Positions 32,740-41,434 of a stretch of DNA of 64,000 nt are shown here, in pieces; position 1 is the stretch's first letter; every line of letters starts with the position of its first letter. The translations under genes were made by a program, and so were the position numbers. The notes under the pieces were generated by a model, which searched no databases, was not told where the DNA came from, and saw nothing but the letters and a program-made list of their open reading frames with translations. The stretch is from Lentisphaerae bacterium RIFOXYA12_64_32. Its GTDB lineage: Bacteria > Verrucomicrobiota > Lentisphaeria > Oligosphaerales > YB12-FULL-65-16. Location of the stretch: positions 1-64,000 of the forward strand of contig MHBL01000480.1 in assembly GCA_001803235.1 (NCBI GenBank), in the 5' to 3' direction.

Positions 32740-34443
32740 TCAGACCCCGTCGGGAGACGGCTCACCAGGCGGTTCGCCTTCCTCCGCCGTGGCGGCATCG
32801 TACGTGGCGGCATCAGTCACGGCGGGCTCTTCCACCTCGGCTGCACTGGCCTCCTCGGGCACGAACAGGAAGGCGTTCACCTTGCCGTCCTCGTTCCGAT
32901 GCGTTTCGATGATTCGCACCGTCTTGTACTGTGCCACCGTATTGCTGGCGATCTGGGCCAACGCGTCGAGGAGCTCCTGCGGCAGTTGCGTACCCTTGGC
33001 AAAGTCCGGCATCATATCGCTGTGAATGACGGACTCCACCGCTCCGTCCTCATCGACGACCACGACGCCGACATGAATCTTGCCGATCACCTGTTCGATG
33101 CTGGCCAGCACCGCCCCGGCGCGATCGAGTTGTTCACGCATCTGCGCGGTTTCCTTGCGGACAAGCTGCGTGAGCTCCTTGGAGATCACAGTCCCCAAGT
33201 AGCCCACGAGAGCATCCTTATTGGGCAGGTCCTTGTACTCTTTCTCGATCTTGTCGCGCACCCGGTCAATGAGCGCCGTGGCCGGTTTGCCGGCTTTCTG
33301 CTTCTCCACCTTGGCATCGATGTCGTCCTGCACCATGTCGAGGAGTTCCTGCGCCTCGACGCTGCGCTCCGTGGTCATCGTCTGCAGGTCGGTCAGAATC
33401 TGCTGGCTGGTGTCGGGACTCCGCGACAACGACCGGAGCATTTTCTTCGCGGCGGTTAGCGACCGGTCGCTCTGCAGGAATTCGGAAAGCACCGCATCGG
33501 CGCGTGCGGTGTTGGCTGAGGTCGAGATCAGATCACTCATGCGCTTGACGAACTCCACCCCCTTCTCCGAAGTGAGTGACTGCGTCTTGCGCCGGATCTC
33601 CTTCTCCAGCTTCTCAAACGCCTTAGCCAGCTGCTGCTGCTGCTTCGGCAGGGCCCGCAGCACCGGAGCCGCCGCGCCCGTTGCGGCACCCTCGATGTTG
33701 CCCTGCAGACTGGACAGCATCTTGTCCATTTGCTCCGGTTCCAGGGCACCTTCCGAGAAATCAAGAATCTTCGCGATCTGGTCAGCAACCTTGTCGGGTT
33801 CCTCGGCAATCTTGCTGATCATGTCCTGAGTATCGGACGTCCGCTGGAGGATCTCATCGACAAAAGCACGCATGGCCAGCTTCTCGGGATCGTCCGGCAG
33901 CCCCTCGCCGCCTTCTCCCGTTCCGTTCCCCGTGCCCGTCCCTTCGCCAGCGTTCACGTCGACGACCTTCTCGTCCTCGCTGACCAAGCGGTAGACGGTC
34001 GAGTTGACCTTGATACTCTGAACATTTTCTTTCTTCAATGCCTCGACCATGCCGCCCTGCTGCTCAATCTCGGCGTTGTCCATGGAGAAAAGGCGGTAGA
34101 AGGTTTCGTACTCGTCGGCCACCATTCCACGCGCGAAACTCACACTGCTCACCCCGGCACCGTCGAACTGCCGCGCCAAGCGTCGAACCCCCGGGTTCTT
34201 TTCGTCCACCGCTTCGGTATGGAACAACAGCCGGTTTCCGGCCACGGTCAGGAGGATGTCCCCATGATTCTCCAGAGTTTTGTTGAGGAAATCCCAACCC
34301 TTGCTGATCCGCTCCTTGGTGGCCGGGTGCTGCCACGAGTAGAGACTGATGGCCGAAAACGTCATGCACAGTTGCTTGACGAATTCGTTGACCACCTTGA
34401 TGGGAACGGAAACGGACGCCTGAGTTGTCGAAGAGTCGACCAT
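32740..34443 (-). CDS. Coiled-coil signalling-type protein of unknown function
   Basis: 567 residues. Residues 1-150 resemble the N-terminal module found before HD, PilZ or HEAT domains in planctomycetes and deltaproteobacteria (LYSWQHPATKERISKGWDFLNKTLENHGDILLTVAGNRLLFHTE, then GVSSVSFARGMVADEYETFYRLF). A Gly/Glu linker (GEGTGTGNGTGEGGEG) follows, then about 200 residues of heptad-rich helix (KAFEKLEKEIRRKTQ.., RDKIEKEYKDL). A C-terminal block GKIHVGVVVVDEDGAVESVIHSD resembles a PAS-like sensor. The start is ATG 34443 with GGAG eight bases upstream. It is last in the TetR-kinase-zinc ribbon series, so probably part of one signalling unit. Confidence 0.6.
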   Translation of the reverse strand: MVDSSTTQASVSVPIKVVNEFVKQLCMTFSAISLYSWQHPATKERISKGWDFLNKTLENHGDILLTVAGNRLLFHTEAVDEKNPGVRRLARQFDGAGVSSVSFARGMVADEYETFYRLFSMDNAEIEQQGGMVEALKKENVQSIKVNSTVYRLVSEDEKVVDVNAGEGTGTGNGTGEGGEGLPDDPEKLAMRAFVDEILQRTSDTQDMISKIAEEPDKVADQIAKILDFSEGALEPEQMDKMLSSLQGNIEGAATGAAAPVLRALPKQQQQLAKAFEKLEKEIRRKTQSLTSEKGVEFVKRMSDLISTSANTARADAVLSEFLQSDRSLTAAKKMLRSLSRSPDTSQQILTDLQTMTTERSVEAQELLDMVQDDIDAKVEKQKAGKPATALIDRVRDKIEKEYKDLPNKDALVGYLGTVISKELTQLVRKETAQMREQLDRAGAVLASIEQVIGKIHVGVVVVDEDGAVESVIHSDMMPDFAKGTQLPQELLDALAQIASNTVAQYKTVRIIETHRNEDGKVNAFLFVPEEASAAEVEEPAVTDAATYDAATAEEGEPPGEPSPDGV

Positions 34444-34683
34444 GTTTGAAACTCCAACGTTGAGACCAGCCTGTCGGCAGTTCCGTCACAACGGGACTTG
34501 CCCCGCAATCACGGAACGACAGGGTACCCCATTTCCTCGAACTACAATAACCGCGTATCCGCTCTCGGACAAGCCGCGATCGACCAACGACGACGGGGCA
34601 ATCCGCCAGCACACGTCCACCCGCTAGTCCCCCGGATCCGAGCTCCGTGCATCGCGACATCTGCCCTCGCCGCTCAGGTCGTG

Positions 34684-35457
34684 CTACAGGAGAGATTTTC
34701 CGCCCGGCAGTTGTGCTTGCAGCAGGAGGAACTGGTGCAACGACACAGGCGTCAAGGCGATCTGAGGATCGAAGTGGCGCAATTCCATCCCCCCAGACTC
34801 GTGGAGGGCCTGGAGTTGCGCCCCCAGGTGTTCCAAGGCTCCGCACCAGTGTTGCGGCCACTCCTGAAGCAGCGTAGCCAGTTCCGGATACGGCGCCTGG
34901 AGCGGCAACGGCTGCGCGTGCAACGTGGTCGTCCATTGGATCGCCCGGTCCATGCGTTCCCCGAAACGCCGCCGGAAATCGAGCATCTCCGAGAGGTCAT
35001 CGCTGTAAAGAGCATCCGGGAGCCCTGCCGCCAGCAGTTGCCCCATCTCGGACTGAATAGCCAGGAACTCCTGGCACATTCGCACCACGACGCTGGCCGC
35101 ATCGCGCGGCATCGTACCGCCTGGCGCCGTCGCCGGAGCGCTCCCGACCAACTGGCGCAGCGGCCCGACCGCGTCGTGCACAATCCTGGCCATCACCCCA
35201 AACTCCCAGCAGTTCTTGTTGGTCGCGCCGTCCAGGTACTCTGCCAGTTCCGGAGCGGACTGGTTCAACTCCTCCAACTCTTCGACGGCAAACTCGCGCG
35301 GTGTGACCGGAGTCCGGAACTCGACCTTGGCTAGTTTTGCCGGTGGCGGCACCGGCATCTCCGCATCGCAAGCAGGGCACTGCACGACCTCGCCGACAAA
35401 TTCGTCGGATACGGTCAGAAAACCGTGACACTCCGGGCAGGAAATGTTGAAGTCCAT
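34684..35457 (-). CDS. Zinc-ribbon protein of unknown function
   Basis: 257 residues. The N-terminal ribbon CPECHGFLTVSDEFVGEVVQCPACDA has the spacing C-x2-C-x16-C-x2-C, nearly the same as the ribbon in the neighbouring kinase. The remainder is helical (FAVEELEELNQSAPELAEYLDGA, VVRMCQEFLAIQSEMGQLLAAGL, DDLSEMLDFRRRFGERMDRAIQWTTTL) with no known family. It is likely cytoplasmic. The start is ATG 35457 (GTG 35463 also open). It lies between the kinase and the coiled-coil protein, with gaps of about 50 and 240 bases. Confidence 0.6.
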   Translation of the reverse strand: MDFNISCPECHGFLTVSDEFVGEVVQCPACDAEMPVPPPAKLAKVEFRTPVTPREFAVEELEELNQSAPELAEYLDGATNKNCWEFGVMARIVHDAVGPLRQLVGSAPATAPGGTMPRDAASVVVRMCQEFLAIQSEMGQLLAAGLPDALYSDDLSEMLDFRRRFGERMDRAIQWTTTLHAQPLPLQAPYPELATLLQEWPQHWCGALEHLGAQLQALHESGGMELRHFDPQIALTPVSLHQFLLLQAQLPGGKSLL

Positions 35458-35504
35458 GGTCACACCCGCCAGACCTTGCCGTCCCGGCGCCCTTTTCTCA
35501 GGCG

Positions 35505-36560
35505 CTACGCCTCCGGGGCCTCAACGCGGCCCAGCACGTTGCTCTGGAGCAGTTCCAGAAACGCGTTCTCGGCTTCCACAAAACTCTGATACCGCTGCCA
35601 CGGCTCGCGCTGGATCATCTTGCCGATCACAGCAGCCAGATCCGGGGGCTGCACAGCCTTCAACTCCATCCCGGAACGAATTCCGCTCAAGTGCCGTCGC
35701 GCGATCGACTGGATCTCGCCGGCCGTAACGCTCGGGTCCATGTACGAGAACCCGGACGCCGCGTGAAACAGGACCAGCCCCAGACTGTAGATCTCGCTGC
35801 TGGCCTGTTCGCCGGTGCCCAGCACCCGCTCGGGAGGGAAATACAGCGGCGTACCGTCAAACTCGTCGCTCACATGGAACCGCGCGGTATTCAGAGGCTG
35901 CGCAATCCCGTAGTCATACAGCACGGCGCCCCGGTCCTCGGGAATCATCACGTTGCCAGGCTTCATGTCCCGGTACAGATACCCGCAATTGTAGATATGC
36001 GTTTCGGCCGCCAGCAGGCGCAGACCGATCAATAACACTTCGGTCATCGGAATCTTCCCCAACCGCGCGATGCGGTTGTCCAGACGCTCGCCCACAATGA
36101 ACTCTGTTGTCAGGTAGTGCTCCCCGTCCATAAAGCCCGCGTCCACCAGCTTCGCGACGCACGGATGCCCCGATATCGCCCGGGTGACTTCCGCTTCCCG
36201 GGTGAGGTTGTCGATGAGGTGAGGGTCGTCCTTGCCTTCGCGCGGCAGAATCTTGACCGCGAACAACTCGCCCTGGCGGTCGTCGTGGTACGCCTTGTAG
36301 ACCGCACCCATAGCGCCTGCCCCCAAGGGTGAGAACAGCCAGAACCCGGCCACGCGCATGGGAACCAGGTTAGGACCGTTGCAGTAGGGACAGTGGTCGA
36401 CCGTCAGCGCCTTGGCCGAATCAATGGGGAATTGACGACCGCATCCTGCGCAGGGAAGCTGCCCTTGGTGGAAACACACCACCGCATCCTCAACCGCCGC
36501 CGCTGCGGCCGCCACCGCCGCCGAGGCGACCTTCTTCCTGCTCTTGAAAAAGTTCAGCAT
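35505..36560 (-). CDS. Zinc-ribbon serine/threonine protein kinase with altered HRD and DFG motifs
   Basis: 351 residues. An Ala-rich stretch is followed by a ribbon with Cys37, Cys40, Cys57 and Cys60. The kinase domain has GAGAMGAVYKA (80-90), Lys103 in FAVKIL, a catalytic loop YRDMKPGN (196-203, Tyr in place of His but Asp198, Lys200 and Asn203 kept), DYG (216-218) in place of DFG, and PPERV for APE. The catalytic residues are present, so it may be active. No transmembrane segment follows the kinase. ATG 36560 gives a natural N-terminus (MLNFFKSRKK); GTG 36593 is possible. It is downstream of the TetR gene. Confidence 0.82.
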   Translation of the reverse strand: MLNFFKSRKKVASAAVAAAAAAVEDAVVCFHQGQLPCAGCGRQFPIDSAKALTVDHCPYCNGPNLVPMRVAGFWLFSPLGAGAMGAVYKAYHDDRQGELFAVKILPREGKDDPHLIDNLTREAEVTRAISGHPCVAKLVDAGFMDGEHYLTTEFIVGERLDNRIARLGKIPMTEVLLIGLRLLAAETHIYNCGYLYRDMKPGNVMIPEDRGAVLYDYGIAQPLNTARFHVSDEFDGTPLYFPPERVLGTGEQASSEIYSLGLVLFHAASGFSYMDPSVTAGEIQSIARRHLSGIRSGMELKAVQPPDLAAVIGKMIQREPWQRYQSFVEAENAFLELLQSNVLGRVEAPEA

Positions 36561-36608
36561 GGATACGCTTTGCACCGACTGGAGATCGTCCACATCCCGC
36601 CGAACCGC

Positions 36609-37259
36609 TCAGCGCTGCCGGGACGCGGCCATGCCGCCGTCCAGGATGGCGAGGAACTGCGCTTCAACTTGCCGGCGGACCTCCTCGCGCTGCAACTTCA
36701 GGTTGAGCAGACGCGACATGGTGATCCGGTTGGAGTAGTAGAAGTACGTGGCGGCGAACAGCAGCATCACGTACGTGTTGAAGTCCACCTCCGGACGGAA
36801 CACGCCGTTCGTCTGCCCCTCCCCGTAGAGCGCCTCAAGCGGACGGATATATGCGCCCCGGATGCTCTCCCAGTCCCTCGCCCGCAGCGACTTGCCGCCG
36901 TCAAGGTTTTCCCAGGCCAGCATGCGCCAGAACTCAGGGTTGCGGCGATGAATCTCGAAGAACGTGTCGATGATGATCCCGGTCATGTGCGGAATGTCGG
37001 CAGACGTCAACGTCTGCAGGCGCTGGTTGCTGGCCGCCTTCGCGTAACACGCCACCAGGACATCGCGGTACATCTCCTCCTTGGAACCGAAATAAGCGTA
37101 GATGCGCTCCTTGTTGATGCGGGCCCGGGCGGCGATCTCGTCAATGCGCGCCCCCGCCAACCCCTTGGCCGCAAACTCCCTCGCCGCGACGCGGAAAATC
37201 CTCTCGCGGGTTCGCTGCGACCGCTTCTGCTTTGGCTCGATGGTCACGGTCTTACGCAT
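36609..37259 (-). CDS. TetR-family transcriptional regulator
   Basis: 216 residues. The N-terminal helix-turn-helix RERIFRVAAREFAAKGLAGARIDEIAARARINKERIYAYFGSKEEMYRDVL is the standard TetR block. The C-terminal ligand domain (MTGIIIDTFFEIHRRNPEFWRMLAWENLDGG) is of the AcrR/TetR_C type. The start is ATG 37259 with AAGGA ten bases upstream. It is divergent from the nine-gene catabolic cluster, with a 14-bp palindrome in between, and is probably its repressor. It is also followed closely by the kinase gene. Confidence 0.88.
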   Translation of the reverse strand: MRKTVTIEPKQKRSQRTRERIFRVAAREFAAKGLAGARIDEIAARARINKERIYAYFGSKEEMYRDVLVACYAKAASNQRLQTLTSADIPHMTGIIIDTFFEIHRRNPEFWRMLAWENLDGGKSLRARDWESIRGAYIRPLEALYGEGQTNGVFRPEVDFNTYVMLLFAATYFYYSNRITMSRLLNLKLQREEVRRQVEAQFLAILDGGMAASRQR

Positions 37260-37367
37260 GGGCTGGTTGTCCTTGCCTCGGGATTCAGATTGATCACACC
37301 ACACCGTGTACTAAGGTAGCATAGACCTCCATCCGGACGGCTGCAACCGGAATGGATGACAAAAAAA

Positions 37368-37407
37368 CAACCATATGGTTGGTTTTATGGCTATCGCGGT
37401 GTATAGT
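37368..37407 (+). promoter_or_regulatory. Promoter with TetR-type operator before the catabolic cluster
   Basis: TTGGTT (37379-37384), a 17-base spacer and TATAGT (37402-37407). The perfect palindrome CAACCATATGGTTG (37368-37381) overlaps the -35 box. Its place between the divergent TetR gene and the epimerase-like gene points to repression by that TetR protein. Confidence 0.65.
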
Positions 37408-37495
37408 AGCGGCAACAGGAAAGACCGTCGCAGCGGCCGGACGGACGCTGCGTACAGCGGCTGCCAACGGCCGGACAACAAGGGAGAGTACGGAC

Positions 37496-38521
37496 ATGCA
37501 CCACCTGCCTGACAAGATCCGCAACGTTCAGGAACTCGAGGAAATCCTCAGCCGCCCCTCGGAAGGCCTCATCGCCACACTCAAAGAACTCGACGGCGAC
37601 ATCATGATCTTGGGCGCCGGCGGCAAGATCGGTCCGACCATGGCCCTGACCGCCAAGCGCGCCGTGGATGCGGCCAAAGTGCAGAAAACCGTCTACGCCG
37701 TCGACGTCGTGGACCTCCCCAACTTGGCCGCCGCTGGCATCAAGACCCTCAAGTGTGACCTGCTCGATCTGGACGCCGTCGGCAAACTGCCCAAGGTCAA
37801 GAACGTGGTCTACATGGTCGGCCGCAAGTTCGGCTCGACCGGCAGCGAGTCCCTCACCTGGGCGATCAACGTGATCGTCGCTTACCACGCAGCCCGCACC
37901 TTCCAAGGCTCGCGCATCGCCGCGTTTTCGACCGGTTGCGTCTACCCGGTTGTCGACATCCGCACCGGCGGCACAACCGAGCAGGTCCCGGTCAATCCGG
38001 TCGGCGAGTATGCCATGTCCTGCCTGGGCCGTGAACGCATGTTCGACTACTTCGCCGACAGCGACAAGTCGAAGGTCGTGCAGGTCCGGCTCAACTACGC
38101 CGCCGAGTGCCGCTACGGGGTGCTGGTGGACGTCGCGACCAAGGTTTGGAAAGGCGAACCGGTCGACGTGACGACCGGCTACGCCAACGTTATCTGGCAA
38201 GGCGACGCCTGCAACCACGTGCTGCAGGGGCTCAAACTCGCCAGCAACCCCGCCACCATCCTGAATGTCACCGGGCCGGAAATCTTCTCCATCCGGCAGG
38301 TGGCGCAGCGATTCGGGCAACTGATGGGCAGGGAACCGAAGTTCACCGGCCAGGAAAACGGCCTTGGATACATCAACAACGCGAGCAAGGCCAACGCCCT
38401 GTTCGGCAATCCGTCCGTGCCCCTGGGCCGTTTGGTTGAATGGACCGCGCACTGGACCATGCAGGGCGGCGAGAATATCGGCAAGCCGACCCATTTCGAG
38501 ACACAGAACGGGAAGTATTGA
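37496..38521 (+). CDS. NAD-dependent epimerase/dehydratase-like protein
   Basis: 341 residues, an extended short-chain dehydrogenase fold. The nucleotide loop GAGGKIG is at 40-46, then AVDVVDLPNL, VVYMVGRKFGSTGSESLTWAINVIVAYHAA and FSTGCVYPV (Ser145/Thr146). The usual catalytic YxxxK reads Tyr172-A-M-S-Cys176, so the lysine is replaced by cysteine. That makes standard epimerase chemistry doubtful and suggests a specialised branch of the fold. The start is ATG 37496 with GGGAGAG upstream. It is first gene of the TetR-controlled cluster. Confidence 0.78.
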   Translation: MHHLPDKIRNVQELEEILSRPSEGLIATLKELDGDIMILGAGGKIGPTMALTAKRAVDAAKVQKTVYAVDVVDLPNLAAAGIKTLKCDLLDLDAVGKLPKVKNVVYMVGRKFGSTGSESLTWAINVIVAYHAARTFQGSRIAAFSTGCVYPVVDIRTGGTTEQVPVNPVGEYAMSCLGRERMFDYFADSDKSKVVQVRLNYAAECRYGVLVDVATKVWKGEPVDVTTGYANVIWQGDACNHVLQGLKLASNPATILNVTGPEIFSIRQVAQRFGQLMGREPKFTGQENGLGYINNASKANALFGNPSVPLGRLVEWTAHWTMQGGENIGKPTHFETQNGKY

Positions 38522-38525
38522 AGGC

Positions 38526-38578
38526 GGGGTTCAGGGTTCAGGGTTCAGGGTTCAGGGTTCAGGGTTCAGGGTTCAGGC
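38526..38578. repeat. Telomere-like heptad array (GGGTTCA)n
   Basis: Seven near-perfect copies of GGGTTCA directly after the stop of the epimerase-like gene, transcribed with the cluster. It is an internal simple repeat, not a chromosome end. Confidence 0.92.
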
Positions 38579-38651
38579 GAAACGGTGGGTCCTGGAACGC
38601 CCGCGTCTCGCGGGCTGAACCCTCGACATGTGTGCAGGTGCGTTTGTCAGG

Positions 38652-38771
38652 TTGCAGGTCAACCCAGCAAACGCCGCGGGGCGCCAACGAACGCAGTCGG
38701 TTGCCGTCGATCGCAGTCGAGTCTCCCCCCGACACCCGACACCCGACACCCGACACCCGAAACCCGAAACC
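38652..38771. repeat. Spacer repeat with decamer motif and GACACCC array
   Basis: A block AGGTCAACCCAGCAAACGCC..GGGGCGCCAACGA (38652-38690) is followed by degenerate (GATTGCAGTC)-type decamers and then by four copies of GACACCC and two of GAAACCC (38731-38771). The first part is shared with 61012-61060, and the decamer part with 40095-40155, 41290-41350 and 42455-42515. It is the gap between two catabolic genes. Confidence 0.75.
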
Positions 38772-38835
38772 TCGACGCCACGGCAACCGCGCCCCCGTCC
38801 GTAAGGGCGCTGCGGTTGCGACAGGACAACGGGCT

Positions 38836-40017
38836 ATGAACAGACTCCGGGTCGGATTGATTGGGACCGGGTTTGCCGGACGGTATCACGTCGACTGCCT
38901 GCGGCGTGTGTTCGGTCTCGAGATCGACCTGGCCGGCGTCACGTCGCAGCGCGCTGAGAGCCGCACCGCGTTCGGTCAGCAGCACGGGATCCCCGTCTTC
39001 GATAACGTCGAGGCCATGTTACCCCATGTCGACCTGCTCGACGTCTGTTCGCCCCCGTATGCGCACAAGACCGGTATCATAGCAGCAGCCCAGGCCGGCA
39101 AGGCGATCATCTGCGAGAAACCGCTCACCGGCTACTTCGGCCCACCCGGGGCTGACGCCTCGTTCCGCGCCGACCAGGCGGAAAAGTCCGCCATGCTCAC
39201 CGAAGTTCTGAACACGCTGGGCGAAATCGCCGACGCGGTACGGCGAAACCGGGTCTTCTTCGGTTACGCCGAGAACTTCGTCTACGCTCCCAGCGTCCAG
39301 AAGGAACGCGAAATCGTCGAGAAGACCGGGGCACAGATCCTCCGCATGGTCGGCGAGGAGTCGCATAGCGGGTCCGCTTCGCCCGTCTACGGCATCTGGC
39401 GTTTCGCCGGCGGCGGCTCACTGATCGGCAAAGGCTGCCATCCCCTCACCGCCCTGCTCTACCTGAAACGCGTCGAAGGCCTGGCCGGCGACGGCCACCC
39501 CATTCGCCCGAAAACGGTCAGCGCACACACCCACAACCTGACCCGGCTGCCGACGTACCGCGATGCCGGTTTCATCCGCACCGATTACCATGACGTCGAG
39601 GACTACGGGGTCATGCACGTGGTCTTCGACGACGGCACCGTCGGCGATGTGATGACCGGCGAAGTCACCCTCGGCGGCATCTACGACTTCGTCGAAGTCT
39701 TCGCCAACAACCACCGCACGCGCTGCCACATCAGCCCCGTCAGAGTCGCGGAGACGTTCAACCCGCGCAGCGCGCAGTATGCGGACGTCTACCTGATCGA
39801 GAAGACCAACACGAAGGAGGGCTGGACGCTCGCGGCGACCGACGAGAATTTCACCATGGGCTACCAGGCCGAGATCCAAGACTTCGTTGCCTGCGCCGTG
39901 GCCGGCACGCAACCCCAATCCGGCCTGGATCTGGCCCTCGACACGACCGCCCTGATCTACGCCGCCTACCTGTCCGCCGAACAACACGGGGTCGAAACGG
40001 AGGTCCCGCGGCTGTGA
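38836..40017 (+). CDS. Gfo/Idh/MocA-family oxidoreductase
   Basis: 393 residues. The N-terminal Rossmann loop VGLIGTGFAGRYH is followed by ICEKPLTGYFG, the E-K-P block with the catalytic lysine. The C-terminal half (GEESHSGSASPVYGIWRFAGGGSLIGKGCHPLTALLYLKR, then DFVEVFANNHRTRCHISP) is the alpha/beta substrate domain. An inserted stretch (GADASFRADQAEKSAMLTEVL) is longer than usual. It is expected to oxidise or epimerise a sugar or cyclitol with NAD(P). The start is ATG 38836. It is second gene of the cluster. Confidence 0.88.
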   Translation: MNRLRVGLIGTGFAGRYHVDCLRRVFGLEIDLAGVTSQRAESRTAFGQQHGIPVFDNVEAMLPHVDLLDVCSPPYAHKTGIIAAAQAGKAIICEKPLTGYFGPPGADASFRADQAEKSAMLTEVLNTLGEIADAVRRNRVFFGYAENFVYAPSVQKEREIVEKTGAQILRMVGEESHSGSASPVYGIWRFAGGGSLIGKGCHPLTALLYLKRVEGLAGDGHPIRPKTVSAHTHNLTRLPTYRDAGFIRTDYHDVEDYGVMHVVFDDGTVGDVMTGEVTLGGIYDFVEVFANNHRTRCHISPVRVAETFNPRSAQYADVYLIEKTNTKEGWTLAATDENFTMGYQAEIQDFVACAVAGTQPQSGLDLALDTTALIYAAYLSAEQHGVETEVPRL

Positions 40018-40094
40018 CCGCACCAACGCAAAGCCAGGAGAGGTTTCGGGGGTCAGGTGTCAACCAAGCCCACCGCGGAGGAACCGGGAATCGT

Positions 40095-40155
40095 CCAACG
40101 GCCGCCGCCGACTGCAATCGGTAGCCGTCGATTGCGGTCGATCCGTCCGAGTCAC
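40095..40155. repeat. Decamer-type spacer repeat
   Basis: The run GACTGCAATC-GGTAGCCGTC-GATTGCGGTC-GATCC (degenerate 10-base period) ends in GTCGATCCGTCCGAG. That ending is shared with the spacers near 42493 and 61075. Confidence 0.6.
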
Positions 40156-40174
40156 CGACCAAGGAGTCCTAGAC

Positions 40175-41242
40175 ATGCCCAAGACCAGCCAACCCCTCAA
40201 CGTAGCCATCGTCGGCCTGGGCCACTTGCATCCGCGGTCCTACATGCCGCTGTTCAAAGCCGTGCCGCAGACCCGCGTCACTGCCGTTGTCGAACCCGAC
40301 GAGAAGCTGCGCGAGCCGTTCGCGCGTGACTTCGCGCTCAAAGCGTACGCTGATGTGGACGCCATGCTGGCCGCTGAGAAGATCGACATTGCCGCCGTGT
40401 TCCTGCCACACGCCGATTGTCCGGCCGCGGCCGCCAAACTCGCCAAGCGCGGCATTCACCTGATGGTCGAGAAACCCATGGCGTCCAGCGCCGCTGGCGC
40501 AGGGGCCATTGTCAAGGCGGCCAAGGCCGCCGGCGTGAAGACCACCACCGGCTACTGCTGGCGTTTGCACCCGGGTGCCGCGGAGTTCAAGCGCCTCATC
40601 GAGTCGGGCGCCCTAGGGCAGATCGTCGCCGGCGAAGGACGCTGTGCCGCCGGTCGCCTGACCCGCTACATTCAGGGCAATTCGCCGTGGATGCTGCAAA
40701 AGAGCCGCTCCGGCGGCGGACCGATGTTCAACCTCGGCGTGCACTGGATCGACCTGTTCCGCTGGATGCTCAGCGACGAAGTGGTCGAGGTCTCCGGGCA
40801 GAACGTAAAGATCAACAAAGAGTACGACATCGAGGACAACTCCCTGGCGCACCTGCGATTCAAGAGCGGCCCGATCGTCGCACTCGACATCAGTTACACC
40901 GTGCCCGACTCGTTCCCGCACGGCCGCGACTTGTACCTCTCCGTGCGCGGCACCAAGGGCGTCGTCTCCTGGGCCCCCGCCTACGAGGGCCAAAAAGACG
41001 TCATTTTCGTCTGCAGCGACGATCCGAAATTCGCCGGTGCGCCACGCCGACACCTCCAGTTCGAACTGGAGTCGGTCCAAGGCTACTCCGGATTCATGGG
41101 ACTGAACTATGTTCGAGCCTTTGCCGATGCCATATTGAACAACGGCACGCCGCCGATCACCGCGGAGGACGGACACGCGGCCCTGAAGGTCGTGGAAGCC
41201 ATCTATAAATCCGCCGAGGAGAAACGCTGGGCCAAGGTCTGA
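40175..41242 (+). CDS. Gfo/Idh/MocA-family oxidoreductase
   Basis: 355 residues. VAIVGLGHLHPRSYMP is the nucleotide loop, MVEKPMASSAAGAG the E-K-P block, and FNLGVHWIDLFRWML the helix with the catalytic His/Asp pair common in inositol and sugar dehydrogenases. It is similar in plan but not close in sequence to its neighbours at 38836 and 46677, so the cluster has three distinct oxidoreductase steps or specificities. The start is ATG 40175 with AAGGAG eight bases upstream. Confidence 0.9.
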   Translation: MPKTSQPLNVAIVGLGHLHPRSYMPLFKAVPQTRVTAVVEPDEKLREPFARDFALKAYADVDAMLAAEKIDIAAVFLPHADCPAAAAKLAKRGIHLMVEKPMASSAAGAGAIVKAAKAAGVKTTTGYCWRLHPGAAEFKRLIESGALGQIVAGEGRCAAGRLTRYIQGNSPWMLQKSRSGGGPMFNLGVHWIDLFRWMLSDEVVEVSGQNVKINKEYDIEDNSLAHLRFKSGPIVALDISYTVPDSFPHGRDLYLSVRGTKGVVSWAPAYEGQKDVIFVCSDDPKFAGAPRRHLQFELESVQGYSGFMGLNYVRAFADAILNNGTPPITAEDGHAALKVVEAIYKSAEEKRWAKV

Positions 41243-41289
41243 ACGAAAACGGAGAGGTGCCAGAAATTGTCGCCACGGAAGAACCACGC

Positions 41290-41350
41290 GCTAACCGGCG
41301 ATCGCAATCCGTCGCCACCGATTGCAGTCGATTGCCGTCGACCGCGATCG
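41290..41350. repeat. Decamer-type spacer repeat
   Basis: The run GATTGCAGTC-GATTGCCGTC-GACCGCGATC-GATGGCAGTC shows a clear 10-base period, followed by GACACCCGACACTGAACACTGAACACC-like heptad debris. It lies between the second Gfo/Idh/MocA gene and the hydroxyacid dehydrogenase. Confidence 0.65.
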
Positions 41351-41434
41351 ATGGCAGTCGGCAGTAGCCCGTCCCCGCCGACACCCGACACTGAACACTG
41401 AACACCCATCCCCCGAACCGGAGGCACTTCACCC

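Noticed and set aside
38526..38578. Telomere or chromosome end
   Set aside because: The array is internal, only 50 bases long, and flanked by genes on both sides.
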